Notes: generated from the letters alone by a model not told the origin. DNA of 24,899 bases from an uncultured Rikenellaceae bacterium (GCA_937906485.1 CALCYB010000153.1:1-24899), one strand, 5' to 3'. Positions 15,075-23,832 are shown, counted from the first letter of the stretch. A program made the numbers and translations.

Positions 15075-16904
15075 ATGCAGTGGATGCAAAATACGATGAG
15101 AAAGATAGTATTGGTCTGTGTGGCAGCACTCGGCTCGTTGGCTGTGTCTGCCCAGCCCAGTTTTAAGGTGGAAGTGCCCAGCGTGGTGGCCGTTGATGAG
15201 GCTTTTGAAGTGGTGTATACCGCCAACGAACGGGTAGAATCGTTTGTCCAGCCCAAATTTGAGCACTTTGATGTGTTGACAGGCCCGGTTCCGGGCCAGA
15301 TGAGCCGGACCAACATCATCAACGGCAAACGGACACAATCCTTTGAGATGACCTATTCGTATGTGCTGCAGGCACGGGAAGAAGGAGTGTTTGACATCCC
15401 GCAGGCCTCTGTGGTCATTGACGGTCAGACCTATTCCAGCAAGGTGCAGCAGGTCAAAGTGGTGAAATCACAGCGGCCGGCAGCTGCCGCCGCTTCTACG
15501 GCCCAATCCCCCCAGTCGTCCCAGCCTTCTGAAGGGATTGCTGATGAGGACCTGTTTTTGAAAGTGGAGTTGAGCCGTCGTAACGTTGTGGTCGGAGAAC
15601 CGTTGATTGTGACGGTAAAATTATATACCCGACGCCAGGTGACGGGTTTTGAGGATGCCCGTTTTCCGACGTTCAATGGCTTTTGGAGCGATGAGTTTGA
15701 CTCTCCGTCCAACGTTTCGTTCAGTCGGGAAGAGTTGGATGGGGTGATTTATGATGCCGCCATACTGCGTCGTTACATGTTGATACCCCAGCGTACGGGG
15801 AACCTGACCATTACTCCGGCCGAGCTGGTGTGCCTGGTGCCGGTGCGTGCCCAGAACCGCCGGTCAAATTCCATCTTTGATGACTTTTTTGATTCCGGTT
15901 ACCGTACGGTCCGCAAACGGTTGATGACGGATCCGATTCCCTTGCATGTGGGGGATCTTCCCTCCGGTGCACCTGCTACCTTTGGCGGCGGAGTCGGCCA
16001 CTTCCAACTGGAGGCTGCCCTGTCCCAAACACAAGTCAAGGCGCACGAAGCGGTTTCGTTGATGATTACCGTGCGGGGTACGGGGAACATCAACCTGATT
16101 CAGGCACCCAAATACGAATTGCATCCGGATTTTGAGGTGTATGATATGAAGCGGACGGAGGATTTCAAAGTTGGCCAAGCGGGGCCCTCCGGAACTCGAA
16201 CCTTTGAGGTGCCGTTCATTCCCCGAAGTCCTGGAACCTATACCATTGATCCGGTCCGGATGAGTTATTACGATACCCAATCCAAACGGTATGTGGAACT
16301 GTCCACTCCTGCCATGACCCTGCAGGTTGAGGCGGGTGAAAGCCAGTCAGCTGTGGTCACTGGCGGCGTAAATCGTCAGGTAGTCAAGAATCTGGGAGAG
16401 GATATCCGTTTCATCGTGACGGATGCAGCAGGACTGGAGCCGAAGACCAAGGTCTTCTGCGGAAGCCTGGCCTTCTGGCTGATTCCGCTGGGATTGCTGT
16501 TGTTGACGGCCTTGTCTGTTTTTGTGTTGGACAAACGCCTGGAACGAAAACAGGATATCATCGGGACACGGAACCGTCAAGCCAATAAGGTCGCCCGTAC
16601 CCGTCTGAAACTGGCCAATACGTTCCTCACCCAGCAGTTGCATACGGCTTTCTATGAGGAATTGCACAAGGCGCTGGTGGGTTATCTTTCGGACAAACTG
16701 ATGTTGCCGATGTCCGAGTTGAACCGCGATCGGATTGCTGAAGTTCTGGCGCAGCGGGGTGCGGATGAAACCTTGATCAATCGCCTTACGGCTGTGTTGG
16801 ATGCTTGTGAATATGCCCGTTATGCTCCGCAGTCGGACACTGCACAAATGCAGCAGCAGTACGAAGATGCGGTAGCCGTCATTTCATTGGTTGAATCATT
16901 GTAA
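15075..16904 (+). CDS. batD: Aerotolerance protein BatD
   Basis: BatD (609 aa) is the large, mostly periplasmic component of the Bat set. A signal peptide ends near SLAVSA before QPSFKVEVP. The mature part is a row of immunoglobulin-like beta domains typical of BatD, with a transmembrane helix at about 467-487 (FWLIPLGLLLLTALSVFVLD) and a cytoplasmic C-terminal region with helices. Nothing catalytic is apparent. The stop of batB-batC lies only 3 nt upstream. Three in-frame ATGs (15075, 15084, 15096) are possible. The last gives the neatest signal peptide (MRKIVLVCVAALG), but no Shine-Dalgarno sequence decides between them. Confidence 0.9.
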   Translation: MQWMQNTMRKIVLVCVAALGSLAVSAQPSFKVEVPSVVAVDEAFEVVYTANERVESFVQPKFEHFDVLTGPVPGQMSRTNIINGKRTQSFEMTYSYVLQAREEGVFDIPQASVVIDGQTYSSKVQQVKVVKSQRPAAAAASTAQSPQSSQPSEGIADEDLFLKVELSRRNVVVGEPLIVTVKLYTRRQVTGFEDARFPTFNGFWSDEFDSPSNVSFSREELDGVIYDAAILRRYMLIPQRTGNLTITPAELVCLVPVRAQNRRSNSIFDDFFDSGYRTVRKRLMTDPIPLHVGDLPSGAPATFGGGVGHFQLEAALSQTQVKAHEAVSLMITVRGTGNINLIQAPKYELHPDFEVYDMKRTEDFKVGQAGPSGTRTFEVPFIPRSPGTYTIDPVRMSYYDTQSKRYVELSTPAMTLQVEAGESQSAVVTGGVNRQVVKNLGEDIRFIVTDAAGLEPKTKVFCGSLAFWLIPLGLLLLTALSVFVLDKRLERKQDIIGTRNRQANKVARTRLKLANTFLTQQLHTAFYEELHKALVGYLSDKLMLPMSELNRDRIAEVLAQRGADETLINRLTAVLDACEYARYAPQSDTAQMQQQYEDAVAVISLVESL

Positions 16905-16914
16905 TACATCGATT

Positions 16915-17697
16915 ATGAGAAAAATACATATATTTATAATTGTGTTGGCCGGCTTGCTGACAGCCCGGGTGGCCTGGGCACAGCCCCAAACCCGGCAGCA
17001 GGCGGATGCCTTGTGGCAAGAAGCCGCTACCGCCTATCAGGAGGGCAATTGGCAGCATGCATTGGAGTTGTATAAGTCCTTGGAGTCGGCCGGCTATGGT
17101 GGTGCGGCGTTGGATTACAACATCGGCAATTGTTATTACAAGGCTGGAGGCTATCTTGGAACGGCCATTCTGTATTACGAACGGGCGTTGAAACAGGATC
17201 CGCAGTTTGCCGATGCGGCCTTCAACCTGGAAATGCTTCGTCAACAGACCTTGGACCAGATTGAGGTCGTTCCGGAGTTTGTACTCATTACCTGGCTCAG
17301 AAAAATACGGGAAACAGTTTCCATGGACGTATGGGCAGGCTGGGCCATTGCATTCTTTGCGCTGACGCTGGTGGGATTCCTTTTCTTCCGTTATGGAGGA
17401 TCGAGAAGGTTGCGCAAAACGGCTTTTACCTTTTCCGTTCTCTTTCTGCTCTGTTCCCTGCTGAGTGCAGGATTTGGCATGAGTGCACGGAAGGCCCTGC
17501 AACGTGAAGATACGGCCGTGGTGATAGCACCGGTAAGTTCGGTGAAGAGCTCTCCGGCGGCGGGCGGCAATAATTTGTTCATCCTTCATGAAGGAACAAA
17601 AGTACTGGTACTGGAAACCTTGGGAGATTGGAACCGGATCGAATTGTCGGACGGCCGCCAAGGTTGGATCCAGAAAAAAGAGACCATGATTATTTAG
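16915..17697 (+). CDS. batE: Aerotolerance protein BatE (TPR and SH3-like domains)
   Basis: The 260-aa protein has a signal peptide ending ARVAWA before QPQT and TPR repeats at about 33-110 (YNIGNCYYKAGGYLGTAILY). Two transmembrane helices lie at about 139-158 and 168-186. The C-terminal bacterial SH3-like domain at about 200-256 ends DGRQGWIQKKE. This is the BatE architecture; SH3b domains often bind peptidoglycan or peptides. The frame is open 24 nt further upstream through the end of batD, but the ATG at 16915 directly begins the basic signal-peptide start. It follows batD by 10 nt and precedes glmM by 25 nt. Confidence 0.9.
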   Translation: MRKIHIFIIVLAGLLTARVAWAQPQTRQQADALWQEAATAYQEGNWQHALELYKSLESAGYGGAALDYNIGNCYYKAGGYLGTAILYYERALKQDPQFADAAFNLEMLRQQTLDQIEVVPEFVLITWLRKIRETVSMDVWAGWAIAFFALTLVGFLFFRYGGSRRLRKTAFTFSVLFLLCSLLSAGFGMSARKALQREDTAVVIAPVSSVKSSPAAGGNNLFILHEGTKVLVLETLGDWNRIELSDGRQGWIQKKETMII

Positions 17698-17722
17698 ACC
17701 AAAACTATAAAAAACAAGCATT

Positions 17723-19111
17723 ATGACACTCATCAAATCTATCTCCGGAATCCGGGGAACCATCGGAGGGGAAGTCGGTAATTCGTTGACTCCTGTTGAT
17801 ATCGTGAAATTTACCGCAGCCTATGCGGTACAGCTCAAGCAGCGTTTTCCGGGTCAGGAACGTTTTAAAGTCGTGGTAGGACGGGATGCCCGTATCTCCG
17901 GGCAGATGGTTGATGCAGTGGTTTGCGGCACCTTGATGGCCTGTGGTATCGATGTGGTGAATGCCGGACTGGCTTCTACACCTACCGTTGAAATGGCCGT
18001 TGTCTTCGAGCAGGCACATGGTGGGATCATCCTGACTGCATCACACAATCCCAAACAATGGAACGCTTTGAAACTGCTGAATGAAAAAGGTGAATTCCTG
18101 AATGCACTGGAAGGCGAAGCCCTGCTGGCCATCGCGGACGATGAAGCCTTTGATTTTCAAGAAGTCGATCATTTGGGCAGCATGACCCATGTGGACTTTA
18201 CCGACCGTCATATTGAAGCTGTTCTGGCACATCCGCTGGTGGATGTGGCTGCGATCCGTCAAGCCGGCTTCAAAGTGGTGCTGGATGCTGTGAACTCGGT
18301 AGGGGGAATTGTGATGCCGAAATTGTTTGAGGCGTTGGGTGTTGCTTGTACCACCCTGCACGGGGAACCGACAGGCCGTTTTGCCCATAACCCGGAACCC
18401 CTTCCCGGTCACCTGACCGACCTGATCGGTACCTTGAAACAAGGTGGGGCAGATCTGGGGGTATCGGTTGACCCTGATGTGGACCGTCTGGCCCTAATTT
18501 GTGAAAATGGAGAACCCTTTGGAGAAGAATATACCTTGGTGTCTGTGGCAGACTATGTGTTGTCCCGTACTCCGGGACCGACTGTTTCCAACCTGTCTTC
18601 CTCCCGTGCTTTGCGTGATGTGACGCAGGCTCATGGATGTACGTATACGGCTTCCGCTGTTGGTGAAGTCAATGTGACGACCGAAATGAAGCGGACCGGA
18701 GCGGTCATCGGTGGTGAAGGCAATGGCGGTGTCATTGTTCCGGACCTGCATTACGGTCGTGATGCTTTGATCGGGGTGGCCCTCTTCTTGAGCAACCTTG
18801 CCCACAAAGGGATGAAAGTGTCGCAACTGCGTGCCACCTATCCTGAATACACCATCTCCAAGAACCGGATTGAACTCTCTGATCCGGCGGTGATTGACCG
18901 CATCCTTCAAGAAATCAAGGTGCGTTATGCCCAAGAACGCATTACGGATATTGATGGTGTGAAGATTGATTTTGATGCGGAAAAAATGTGGGTTCATTTG
19001 CGTAAATCCAATACCGAACCCATCATTCGGGTCTATTCTGAAGCGTCGGATGAGGCCAAGGCAGAGGCATTGGCACAGGAAATCATGGCGGTTGCCGCTA
19101 CCATTCGCTAA
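17723..19111 (+). CDS. glmM: Phosphoglucosamine mutase
   Basis: GlmM converts glucosamine-6-phosphate to glucosamine-1-phosphate on the way to UDP-GlcNAc for peptidoglycan and LPS. The 462-aa length and four-domain layout fit the alpha-D-phosphohexomutase family. The phosphoserine loop TASHNP has Ser at 107, the metal-binding loop DPDVD is at 250-254, the sugar-binding loop GEGNGG at 331-336, and the phosphate-binding loop RKSNTEP at 427-433. Classical GlmM has R-P-S-G-T-E-P in the last loop. The S-N-T-E-P version appears in Bacteroidota enzymes named GlmM, but phosphomannomutase or phosphoglucomutase activity cannot be excluded. It follows batE by 25 nt with no terminator, so is probably co-transcribed. 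Confidence 0.85.
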   Translation: MTLIKSISGIRGTIGGEVGNSLTPVDIVKFTAAYAVQLKQRFPGQERFKVVVGRDARISGQMVDAVVCGTLMACGIDVVNAGLASTPTVEMAVVFEQAHGGIILTASHNPKQWNALKLLNEKGEFLNALEGEALLAIADDEAFDFQEVDHLGSMTHVDFTDRHIEAVLAHPLVDVAAIRQAGFKVVLDAVNSVGGIVMPKLFEALGVACTTLHGEPTGRFAHNPEPLPGHLTDLIGTLKQGGADLGVSVDPDVDRLALICENGEPFGEEYTLVSVADYVLSRTPGPTVSNLSSSRALRDVTQAHGCTYTASAVGEVNVTTEMKRTGAVIGGEGNGGVIVPDLHYGRDALIGVALFLSNLAHKGMKVSQLRATYPEYTISKNRIELSDPAVIDRILQEIKVRYAQERITDIDGVKIDFDAEKMWVHLRKSNTEPIIRVYSEASDEAKAEALAQEIMAVAATIR

Positions 19112-19137
19112 GTCCCAAAGAAACAGAACGAACCTGC

Positions 19138-20349
19138 ATGTTTTCTTTTCGAACAACACCTTTGGATGAACAACCGGATCTGGTCCTGCAGCGGGGCCGG
19201 ATCGGTTTGTTTTGTAATCAGGCCGCATGGAACCCGGTAACGGGATTGTACCGTTTTGAGGTCTGGGCCCAAAAGGGCACCCTGAAAAAAGTATTCTATC
19301 CCCAGTCCGGCTTTTTTGGCGAGTACGCTGAAGGACCGGAACCTACGGCGACTACCTACACCGATATGCTGGCTGCAGCACAGGCTATTCCTTTCTTTCC
19401 GCTGGACCTGTCTCCGGATCCGGCCTTGTTTGAGGACCTGGATGCACTGATCATCGAGTTGCAGGATACAGGTGCCCGATACGACCGGACACCGGCGTTG
19501 CTGTATCATCTGTTTGCTGCCCTGCACAGGGCCGGATCCTCAATTTCCGTCTATCTGGTGGATAAAGCCAATCCGGCAGGACGTTCTGTAGAAGGAACAC
19601 CTTTCCGTCCTGAGAAACGGAATGATTCCTGCGATCGGACGGCCAACTGGTTGGCCCATCAGGTGATCGGGTTGCCGCATCGTCATGGGCTGACGTTGGG
19701 TGAGCTGGCCAATCTTTTCCATTCGGAGTTGGGGGCCAAGTTCCCGTTGCACATCATTTCAGCAGCGGCTTCGCCGGCTTCCGGGGTCCTGATGCCTTGG
19801 ACGATTCCTCCTTCGCCCGATGTAGCGGGTTTGTTTACCTGTGGTTTTTACAGTGGTATGGGGTTGTGGGCATCCACAAACCTGTCCGATGGAAGAGGAA
19901 CTTGCTTGCCTTACGAACAGGTCGGGGCTCCTTATTTGAACCAGTTGCTGAGTTATAACCGCGACCACGGCTATGCGGGTTGGAACGATCCGAAACACCC
20001 GTTGTACGACGATGCCGTGCTGTTGCGCTGGACGCGTTTCACACCGGCCCTTGGCGAGTACGCCTCACAGGTGTGCAGTGGCTTCCAATGGTTGCCCGTA
20101 CCGGGCGCTTCTTTTCATGCCCTGGCCCACACGTTGCGCATGATGCGCTTCTTCCAGGAGCATTGTCCCGAATTCCGCCTCTGTGCGGGTGGTTTGGGGG
20201 ACCCGATCCTGCAGGATTATGTCAGTCGGGGCGGAGACTGGACGGCCATCCGCGAACACATCAAGGTCGAGGAGCAGAAATGGATCAGGAGAGCCAAACG
20301 CTATCAGTTGTACGAGGATTCCTTGTGGAGAATCAAGTCATTGGGATAA
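19138..20349 (+). CDS. Divergent NamZ-like (DUF1343) protein, probably cytoplasmic
   Basis: NamZ proteins are exo-beta-N-acetylmuramidases that release MurNAc from peptidoglycan fragments. This 403-aa protein keeps the frame of the family: RIGLFCNQAAWN (21-32), LIIELQDTGARYDRT (104-118), YLVDKANPAGRSVEGTPF (139-156), HGLTLGELANL (183-193) and STNLSDGRGT (246-255). It departs from the usual forms in several places. The P-E-H-G-F motif reads P-Q-S-G-F at 55-59. D-R-P-N-P reads D-K-A-N-P at 142-146, and E-G-T-N reads A-S-T-N. There is no signal peptide, although many relatives are secreted. Altered specificity or a non-catalytic role is possible. Its place 26 nt after glmM suggests amino-sugar or wall recycling, which is inference. 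Confidence 0.78.
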   Translation: MFSFRTTPLDEQPDLVLQRGRIGLFCNQAAWNPVTGLYRFEVWAQKGTLKKVFYPQSGFFGEYAEGPEPTATTYTDMLAAAQAIPFFPLDLSPDPALFEDLDALIIELQDTGARYDRTPALLYHLFAALHRAGSSISVYLVDKANPAGRSVEGTPFRPEKRNDSCDRTANWLAHQVIGLPHRHGLTLGELANLFHSELGAKFPLHIISAAASPASGVLMPWTIPPSPDVAGLFTCGFYSGMGLWASTNLSDGRGTCLPYEQVGAPYLNQLLSYNRDHGYAGWNDPKHPLYDDAVLLRWTRFTPALGEYASQVCSGFQWLPVPGASFHALAHTLRMMRFFQEHCPEFRLCAGGLGDPILQDYVSRGGDWTAIREHIKVEEQKWIRRAKRYQLYEDSLWRIKSLG

Positions 20350-20365
20350 GAATTTGTAAAAATAA

Positions 20366-20397
20366 TTTGGGCCGTTGTGAAATAATCCTTACTTTTG
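20366..20397 (+). promoter_or_regulatory. Bacteroidota-type promoter for rpmE
   Basis: TTTG at 20366-20369 is separated by 20 bp from TACTTTTG at 20390-20397. The start of transcription would be near 20404, about 19 nt before the rpmE ATG. This separates rpmE from the preceding operon. Confidence 0.75.
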
Positions 20398-20422
20398 CGG
20401 CCTATTTTAAACAACGAGTATT

Positions 20423-20674
20423 ATGAAAAAAGGAATCCATCCCGAAAACTACCGCCTTGTAGCTTTCAAGGATATGTCAAACGACCACGTGTTCATCACA
20501 CGTTCTTGCATCAACACCAAAGAAACTTTGGAAATTGAAGGTGTAACTTACCCCTTGGTAAAAGTCGAAATTTCCAACACTTCTCACCCGTTCTATACCG
20601 GTAAGATGAAATTGGTTGACACCGCCGGTCGTGTTGATAAATTCTACCAACGCTATAAAAAGGCAGGAAAGTAA
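20423..20674 (+). CDS. rpmE2: 50S ribosomal protein L31, type B
   Basis: The 83-aa protein begins MKKGIHPENYRLVAFKDMS and contains the family pattern S-N-T-S-H-P-F-Y-T-G-K near its middle. It ends in a basic tail. It has only one Cys (residue 29) and lacks the zinc-binding C-x-x-C of type A L31, so it is the zinc-independent form. In many Bacteroidota this is the only L31. It has its own promoter and a strong terminator, as expected for a highly expressed single-gene unit. Confidence 0.97.
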   Translation: MKKGIHPENYRLVAFKDMSNDHVFITRSCINTKETLEIEGVTYPLVKVEISNTSHPFYTGKMKLVDTAGRVDKFYQRYKKAGK

Positions 20675-20706
20675 TCTTCCGTCTGTTCGGATAGTTACAG
20701 AAAGCG

Positions 20707-20739
20707 AGAAGGCCATCCCCAAAAGGATGGCTTTTTTTT
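20707..20739 (+). terminator. Intrinsic terminator after rpmE
   Basis: GCCATCC (20712-20718) and GGATGGC (20725-20731) form a 7-bp GC-rich stem with a 6-nt loop, followed by eight T. A-rich bases before the stem can pair with the first T bases and lengthen it. Confidence 0.92.
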
Positions 20740-20767
20740 GTTATTTCTGTATCTTCTCTTATTTTTG
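20737..20767 (+). promoter_or_regulatory. Bacteroidota-type promoter for the BACON lipoprotein gene
   Basis: TTTG at 20737-20740 is separated by 19 bp from TATTTTTG at 20760-20767. The -33 box is made from the last T bases of the rpmE terminator plus the following G. The leader would be about 34 nt. Confidence 0.7.
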
Positions 20768-20807
20768 CAGAAATTTTGATAATATTTGTTAAATATAGTA
20801 AATAATC

Positions 20808-21914
20808 ATGAAGAAAATGAATTGGAGAATGATGTTGGTGCCGATCATGGCATTGGCATTGGTATTGGGCGCAAGCAGTTGCGAAAAGAACGGCGGAGAG
20901 GATCCCAAACCGTCAACTGTCATCAAAGTTGCGCAAGAAAGTGTTATGGCAGAGGCAATTGGCGGGAGTTTGTCGGTTGCTTACACCGTTGAAAATCCCG
21001 TTGAAGGTGCGCAGATCAGTGCTGCCTCTACGATGCAGTGGGTGACGGATCTGACCGTATCTGCAGAAGAAGTGAGTTTTACGGTATTGCCGAATGACGA
21101 AGGTACCGAGCGAGAATCCGTCGTGACGTTGACTTGTTCAGAAAGCCAGTCAACCGCTACTTTCCGCGTGTCTCAAAAAGCGGGTCCCTTGACCCCCTTT
21201 ACGGTAGAATTCCTCGACATTACTGAATCGGAAGTTCATTTTAATGTGACGCCTACCGATCCGAAGATGACCTATGTGGTCCTGACCGTCACCCAAGAAC
21301 ATGCTGCGGCATTGACCGACGAGGAACTGTTTGTTTCTTTGATGGAACACTATCAGATCTATGCCGATGCAGAAGGTATGAGCGTAGGCCAATATTTGGA
21401 ATATTACGATCAGATCCACGAAGGAGCGATTGAAAATTATTACTACGACAGACTGATTCCCGAAACGGACTATTTCCTGGCGGTTGTAGGTATGAATGCC
21501 GACTGTGAGCAGTTGACCGAGTTTGTGCGTGAACCCTTCAGCACCACCGAAGTGGAAATGCTCGATGTGACCTTTGCCATTTCCGCTACGAAGTCCGGTT
21601 CCGGAGCGACCATTACAGTGGAACCGTCGGACAGTGACGTCCGCTATTATAGTGAAGCAGTCAAGAAAGCTGCGGTAGATGCTTCAGAAGTAGGTCTCGC
21701 AGGTGCTGTTGAACAGCTGATCCAAATGTACATCATGTACGGCGAGATGGCGGGGCAAACGATGGACGAAGTACTGGATGCCATGCTGCTGCAAGGCAAG
21801 AAGACCTATGAAAAGGCCATGGATGCCGGAGTGGAATACGTCATCTTTGCGGTAGCCGTCAATGATAACGGTTACATCTGCTCTGAGTTTTCAGAAGAAG
21901 TATTCAGCAATTAG
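20808..21914 (+). CDS. BACON-domain lipoprotein with two related C-terminal modules
   Basis: The 368-aa lipoprotein has its signal ending LGASSC with Cys at residue 25. A BACON-type domain covers about 38-126 (S-V-A-Y-T-V, then W-V-T-D and F-R-V-S-Q-K-A-G at its end). Two successive modules follow at about 132-249 and 252-368. Each has a beta-strand (HFNVTPTDPKMTY; TITVEPSDSDVRY), a helical stretch of about 50 residues with a conserved Gly-x-x, and a closing strand (PETDYFLAVVGMN; AGVEYVIFAVAVND) followed by a near-identical end (F-S-T-T; F-S-E-E). The same module occurs in the large lipoprotein at 3166. No enzymatic motif is visible. BACON domains are often linked to glycan or mucin contact, but no glycan gene is nearby. 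The stop overlaps the opposite gene. Confidence 0.82.
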   Translation: MKKMNWRMMLVPIMALALVLGASSCEKNGGEDPKPSTVIKVAQESVMAEAIGGSLSVAYTVENPVEGAQISAASTMQWVTDLTVSAEEVSFTVLPNDEGTERESVVTLTCSESQSTATFRVSQKAGPLTPFTVEFLDITESEVHFNVTPTDPKMTYVVLTVTQEHAAALTDEELFVSLMEHYQIYADAEGMSVGQYLEYYDQIHEGAIENYYYDRLIPETDYFLAVVGMNADCEQLTEFVREPFSTTEVEMLDVTFAISATKSGSGATITVEPSDSDVRYYSEAVKKAAVDASEVGLAGAVEQLIQMYIMYGEMAGQTMDEVLDAMLLQGKKTYEKAMDAGVEYVIFAVAVNDNGYICSEFSEEVFSN

Positions 21915-23815
21915 TCTTGCCCGTAGCGCATCAGGGACACTTTGCCGTCCATGGTGGTGACCAACAATTGTTGATCAGGTAAAGGAAGTATGTAGTTGAC
22001 CAGTGCGAAAGAAAGCCGGTAACGCCATACTTCCTTTCCATTTATGGCTTCGGCAGCAATGATCTCTCCTTTGTCGGTCGGGATGAAAATGAGGGTCCCG
22101 TCGGTGGTGATGGGGGTGGGGGCAATCTCGTAGCCGAAATGATAGTCAGCACCCCATACGCGTTCCAGGGTGGGAACATCGGTCCGATAAGGATAGACCG
22201 AATCTTTCATGACTTTGATGTAGATGTGGTTTCCATCCGCAGAGCGTCCGACAGATTCCCGACCACCGCGTGCAGTCCACAGGGTGGTGCCGTTTTGTGC
22301 ATCAATGGCGTAGGTCTTGCGTTCTGGGGTTGCGATGTAGATGCGTCCGTTGGCTTTAACCGGCCATACGGCTGCCGGAGATACCATACGGCTCCCTTTG
22401 TTTTTCCAGGTCCATTGTAGGGTTCCGTCTTTGGGGTCAAAGGAGTAGAGGGTGTTGGCCCAATCTCCGATGACGACTTGTTCCTGGTCGACCCAGGGTC
22501 TGGCCTCGATGAAGCCTTTGATCTGATCATACGACCATAGCAGATGGCCGTCTTTCAGGTCAAGTGCCCGGAACCGGCCGTCCGAAGCACCGATGTAAAC
22601 TTTGTCGTCGAAGATGACGGGAGAACCGAGTACGGATTGTTCACAGGCTGTGCGCCAGATTTCTTTACCGTTCTTGAGGTTGTAGCAATAGATATATCCG
22701 TCTGTGCTGCCGATGACTACACGGTTTTTGTTCAGGGCCGGGGTGGAAAATACCTTGCCTTGGGTCTTGACTTCCCAGATCAGTTTTCCGTCTTTTTGGT
22801 TCAGACAGCGTACCCAGCCTTGGGTATTGGTGTACACGATGCGTTTGCCATTGGTGACGGCCCCCGCTCCGATATCGCTGTTGTCCTGTAGTGTCCAGAC
22901 TTCCTGCACGTGGGGAAACTGGTCGTTGGTGTTGTATTCCGGGAGGAAACGGCGGACTTTTTCCGGGTAAGGCTGCGGCTGGGGTGCCCGTTCAATAAAG
23001 GGTACGGCGGAGGTGAATTGGAGATTGTACCAGGAAGACAGGGTACTTTCTTCCGCTCCGGTGATGCGTTCGCGGACCCAGAGAAGGCCGTTGTCAATGG
23101 TAACGATGTTGTAGCCGGGTCCTTTGCGGCCTGTGGCTTGGGTGGAGCGACCCAGGATGCCGGGTAGTCCTTGGTAGTCAAGTTTGACGTTGTTGTGCCA
23201 GTGTCCGCCCAAGATGACCTGTATGTTGGTTTTTTTCAAGACATCCAATACTTGGAAACAGTTGAGCATGGAGGTGTCCATGGGATAGTGGTTGATGAAG
23301 ACCACCGGTTGTTCTTTGGGGATGGCGTTGGCAATGGAATCCAGCCAGACCATGCTTTCTCGGGGAAGCAGAGCGGGGGCCATCCGCATGTTCGGGCCGC
23401 TGTTGGTGCCGATGAAACGTATGCCTTCCACTTCAAAATTGAAGTGCTCGTAACCGAATGTCCGGGCAAAGGTGTTGCAACCGCTTTCTGACCATTTGGC
23501 ATCGTGATTTCCGGCGACGATGTACCAGGGTTTATTCAAACCGCTGATGATTTTGTGGGCGAGTTCGATTTCGCGGTCGGAACCGAATTCGGTAATGTCG
23601 CCCGCCAGAACAACAAAGCGGATGCTGTCCTGGGCATTGATGTCCTGAATGCAGTCTTGCAAATCCTGGATGCTGCGGGAGCCTTCAGCAATGTGGGTGT
23701 CTGCCAGCCAGGCAAAGGAGAAGCGTTGCTGGGCTTGAGCGGATTGGGCTTGAGCAGAACAGATGGGTGCGAGGGTCAGCACCCATAAAAGGATCATTTT
23801 GGAAACGGTATTCAT
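21911..23815 (-). CDS. Secreted metallophosphoesterase fused to a PQQ-type beta-propeller
   Basis: The 634-aa protein begins with a signal peptide (cleavage near CSAQA, residues 19-23). Residues about 31-250 are a calcineurin-like phosphoesterase with the full metal-ligand set: D39-x-H41, G72-D73, G102-N103-H104-D105, H176 in INHYP, and G204-H205-W206-H207. Residues about 305-634 form a propeller of PQQ/BamB-type repeats, seen as recurring D-G-K-x-x-W and V-x-I-G-x-x-D-G-x-x-x-x-L patterns (for example 367-386, 406-427, 446-469). Substrate is unknown; the propeller could bind a protein, a wall polymer or a cofactor. It lies 17 nt after the UpxY-like gene and is probably co-transcribed. Its stop overlaps the stop of the convergent lipoprotein gene. 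Confidence 0.88.
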   Translation of the reverse strand: MNTVSKMILLWVLTLAPICSAQAQSAQAQQRFSFAWLADTHIAEGSRSIQDLQDCIQDINAQDSIRFVVLAGDITEFGSDREIELAHKIISGLNKPWYIVAGNHDAKWSESGCNTFARTFGYEHFNFEVEGIRFIGTNSGPNMRMAPALLPRESMVWLDSIANAIPKEQPVVFINHYPMDTSMLNCFQVLDVLKKTNIQVILGGHWHNNVKLDYQGLPGILGRSTQATGRKGPGYNIVTIDNGLLWVRERITGAEESTLSSWYNLQFTSAVPFIERAPQPQPYPEKVRRFLPEYNTNDQFPHVQEVWTLQDNSDIGAGAVTNGKRIVYTNTQGWVRCLNQKDGKLIWEVKTQGKVFSTPALNKNRVVIGSTDGYIYCYNLKNGKEIWRTACEQSVLGSPVIFDDKVYIGASDGRFRALDLKDGHLLWSYDQIKGFIEARPWVDQEQVVIGDWANTLYSFDPKDGTLQWTWKNKGSRMVSPAAVWPVKANGRIYIATPERKTYAIDAQNGTTLWTARGGRESVGRSADGNHIYIKVMKDSVYPYRTDVPTLERVWGADYHFGYEIAPTPITTDGTLIFIPTDKGEIIAAEAINGKEVWRYRLSFALVNYILPLPDQQLLVTTMDGKVSLMRYGQD

Positions 23816-23832
23816 GAGGGTCAGGTTTGGGG

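Noticed and set aside
13503..15338. A 611-codon minus-strand open frame opposite batB-batC
   Set aside because: It arises from the codon repeat and biased third positions of the plus-strand gene. Its product is a leucine-rich string with no recognisable domain.
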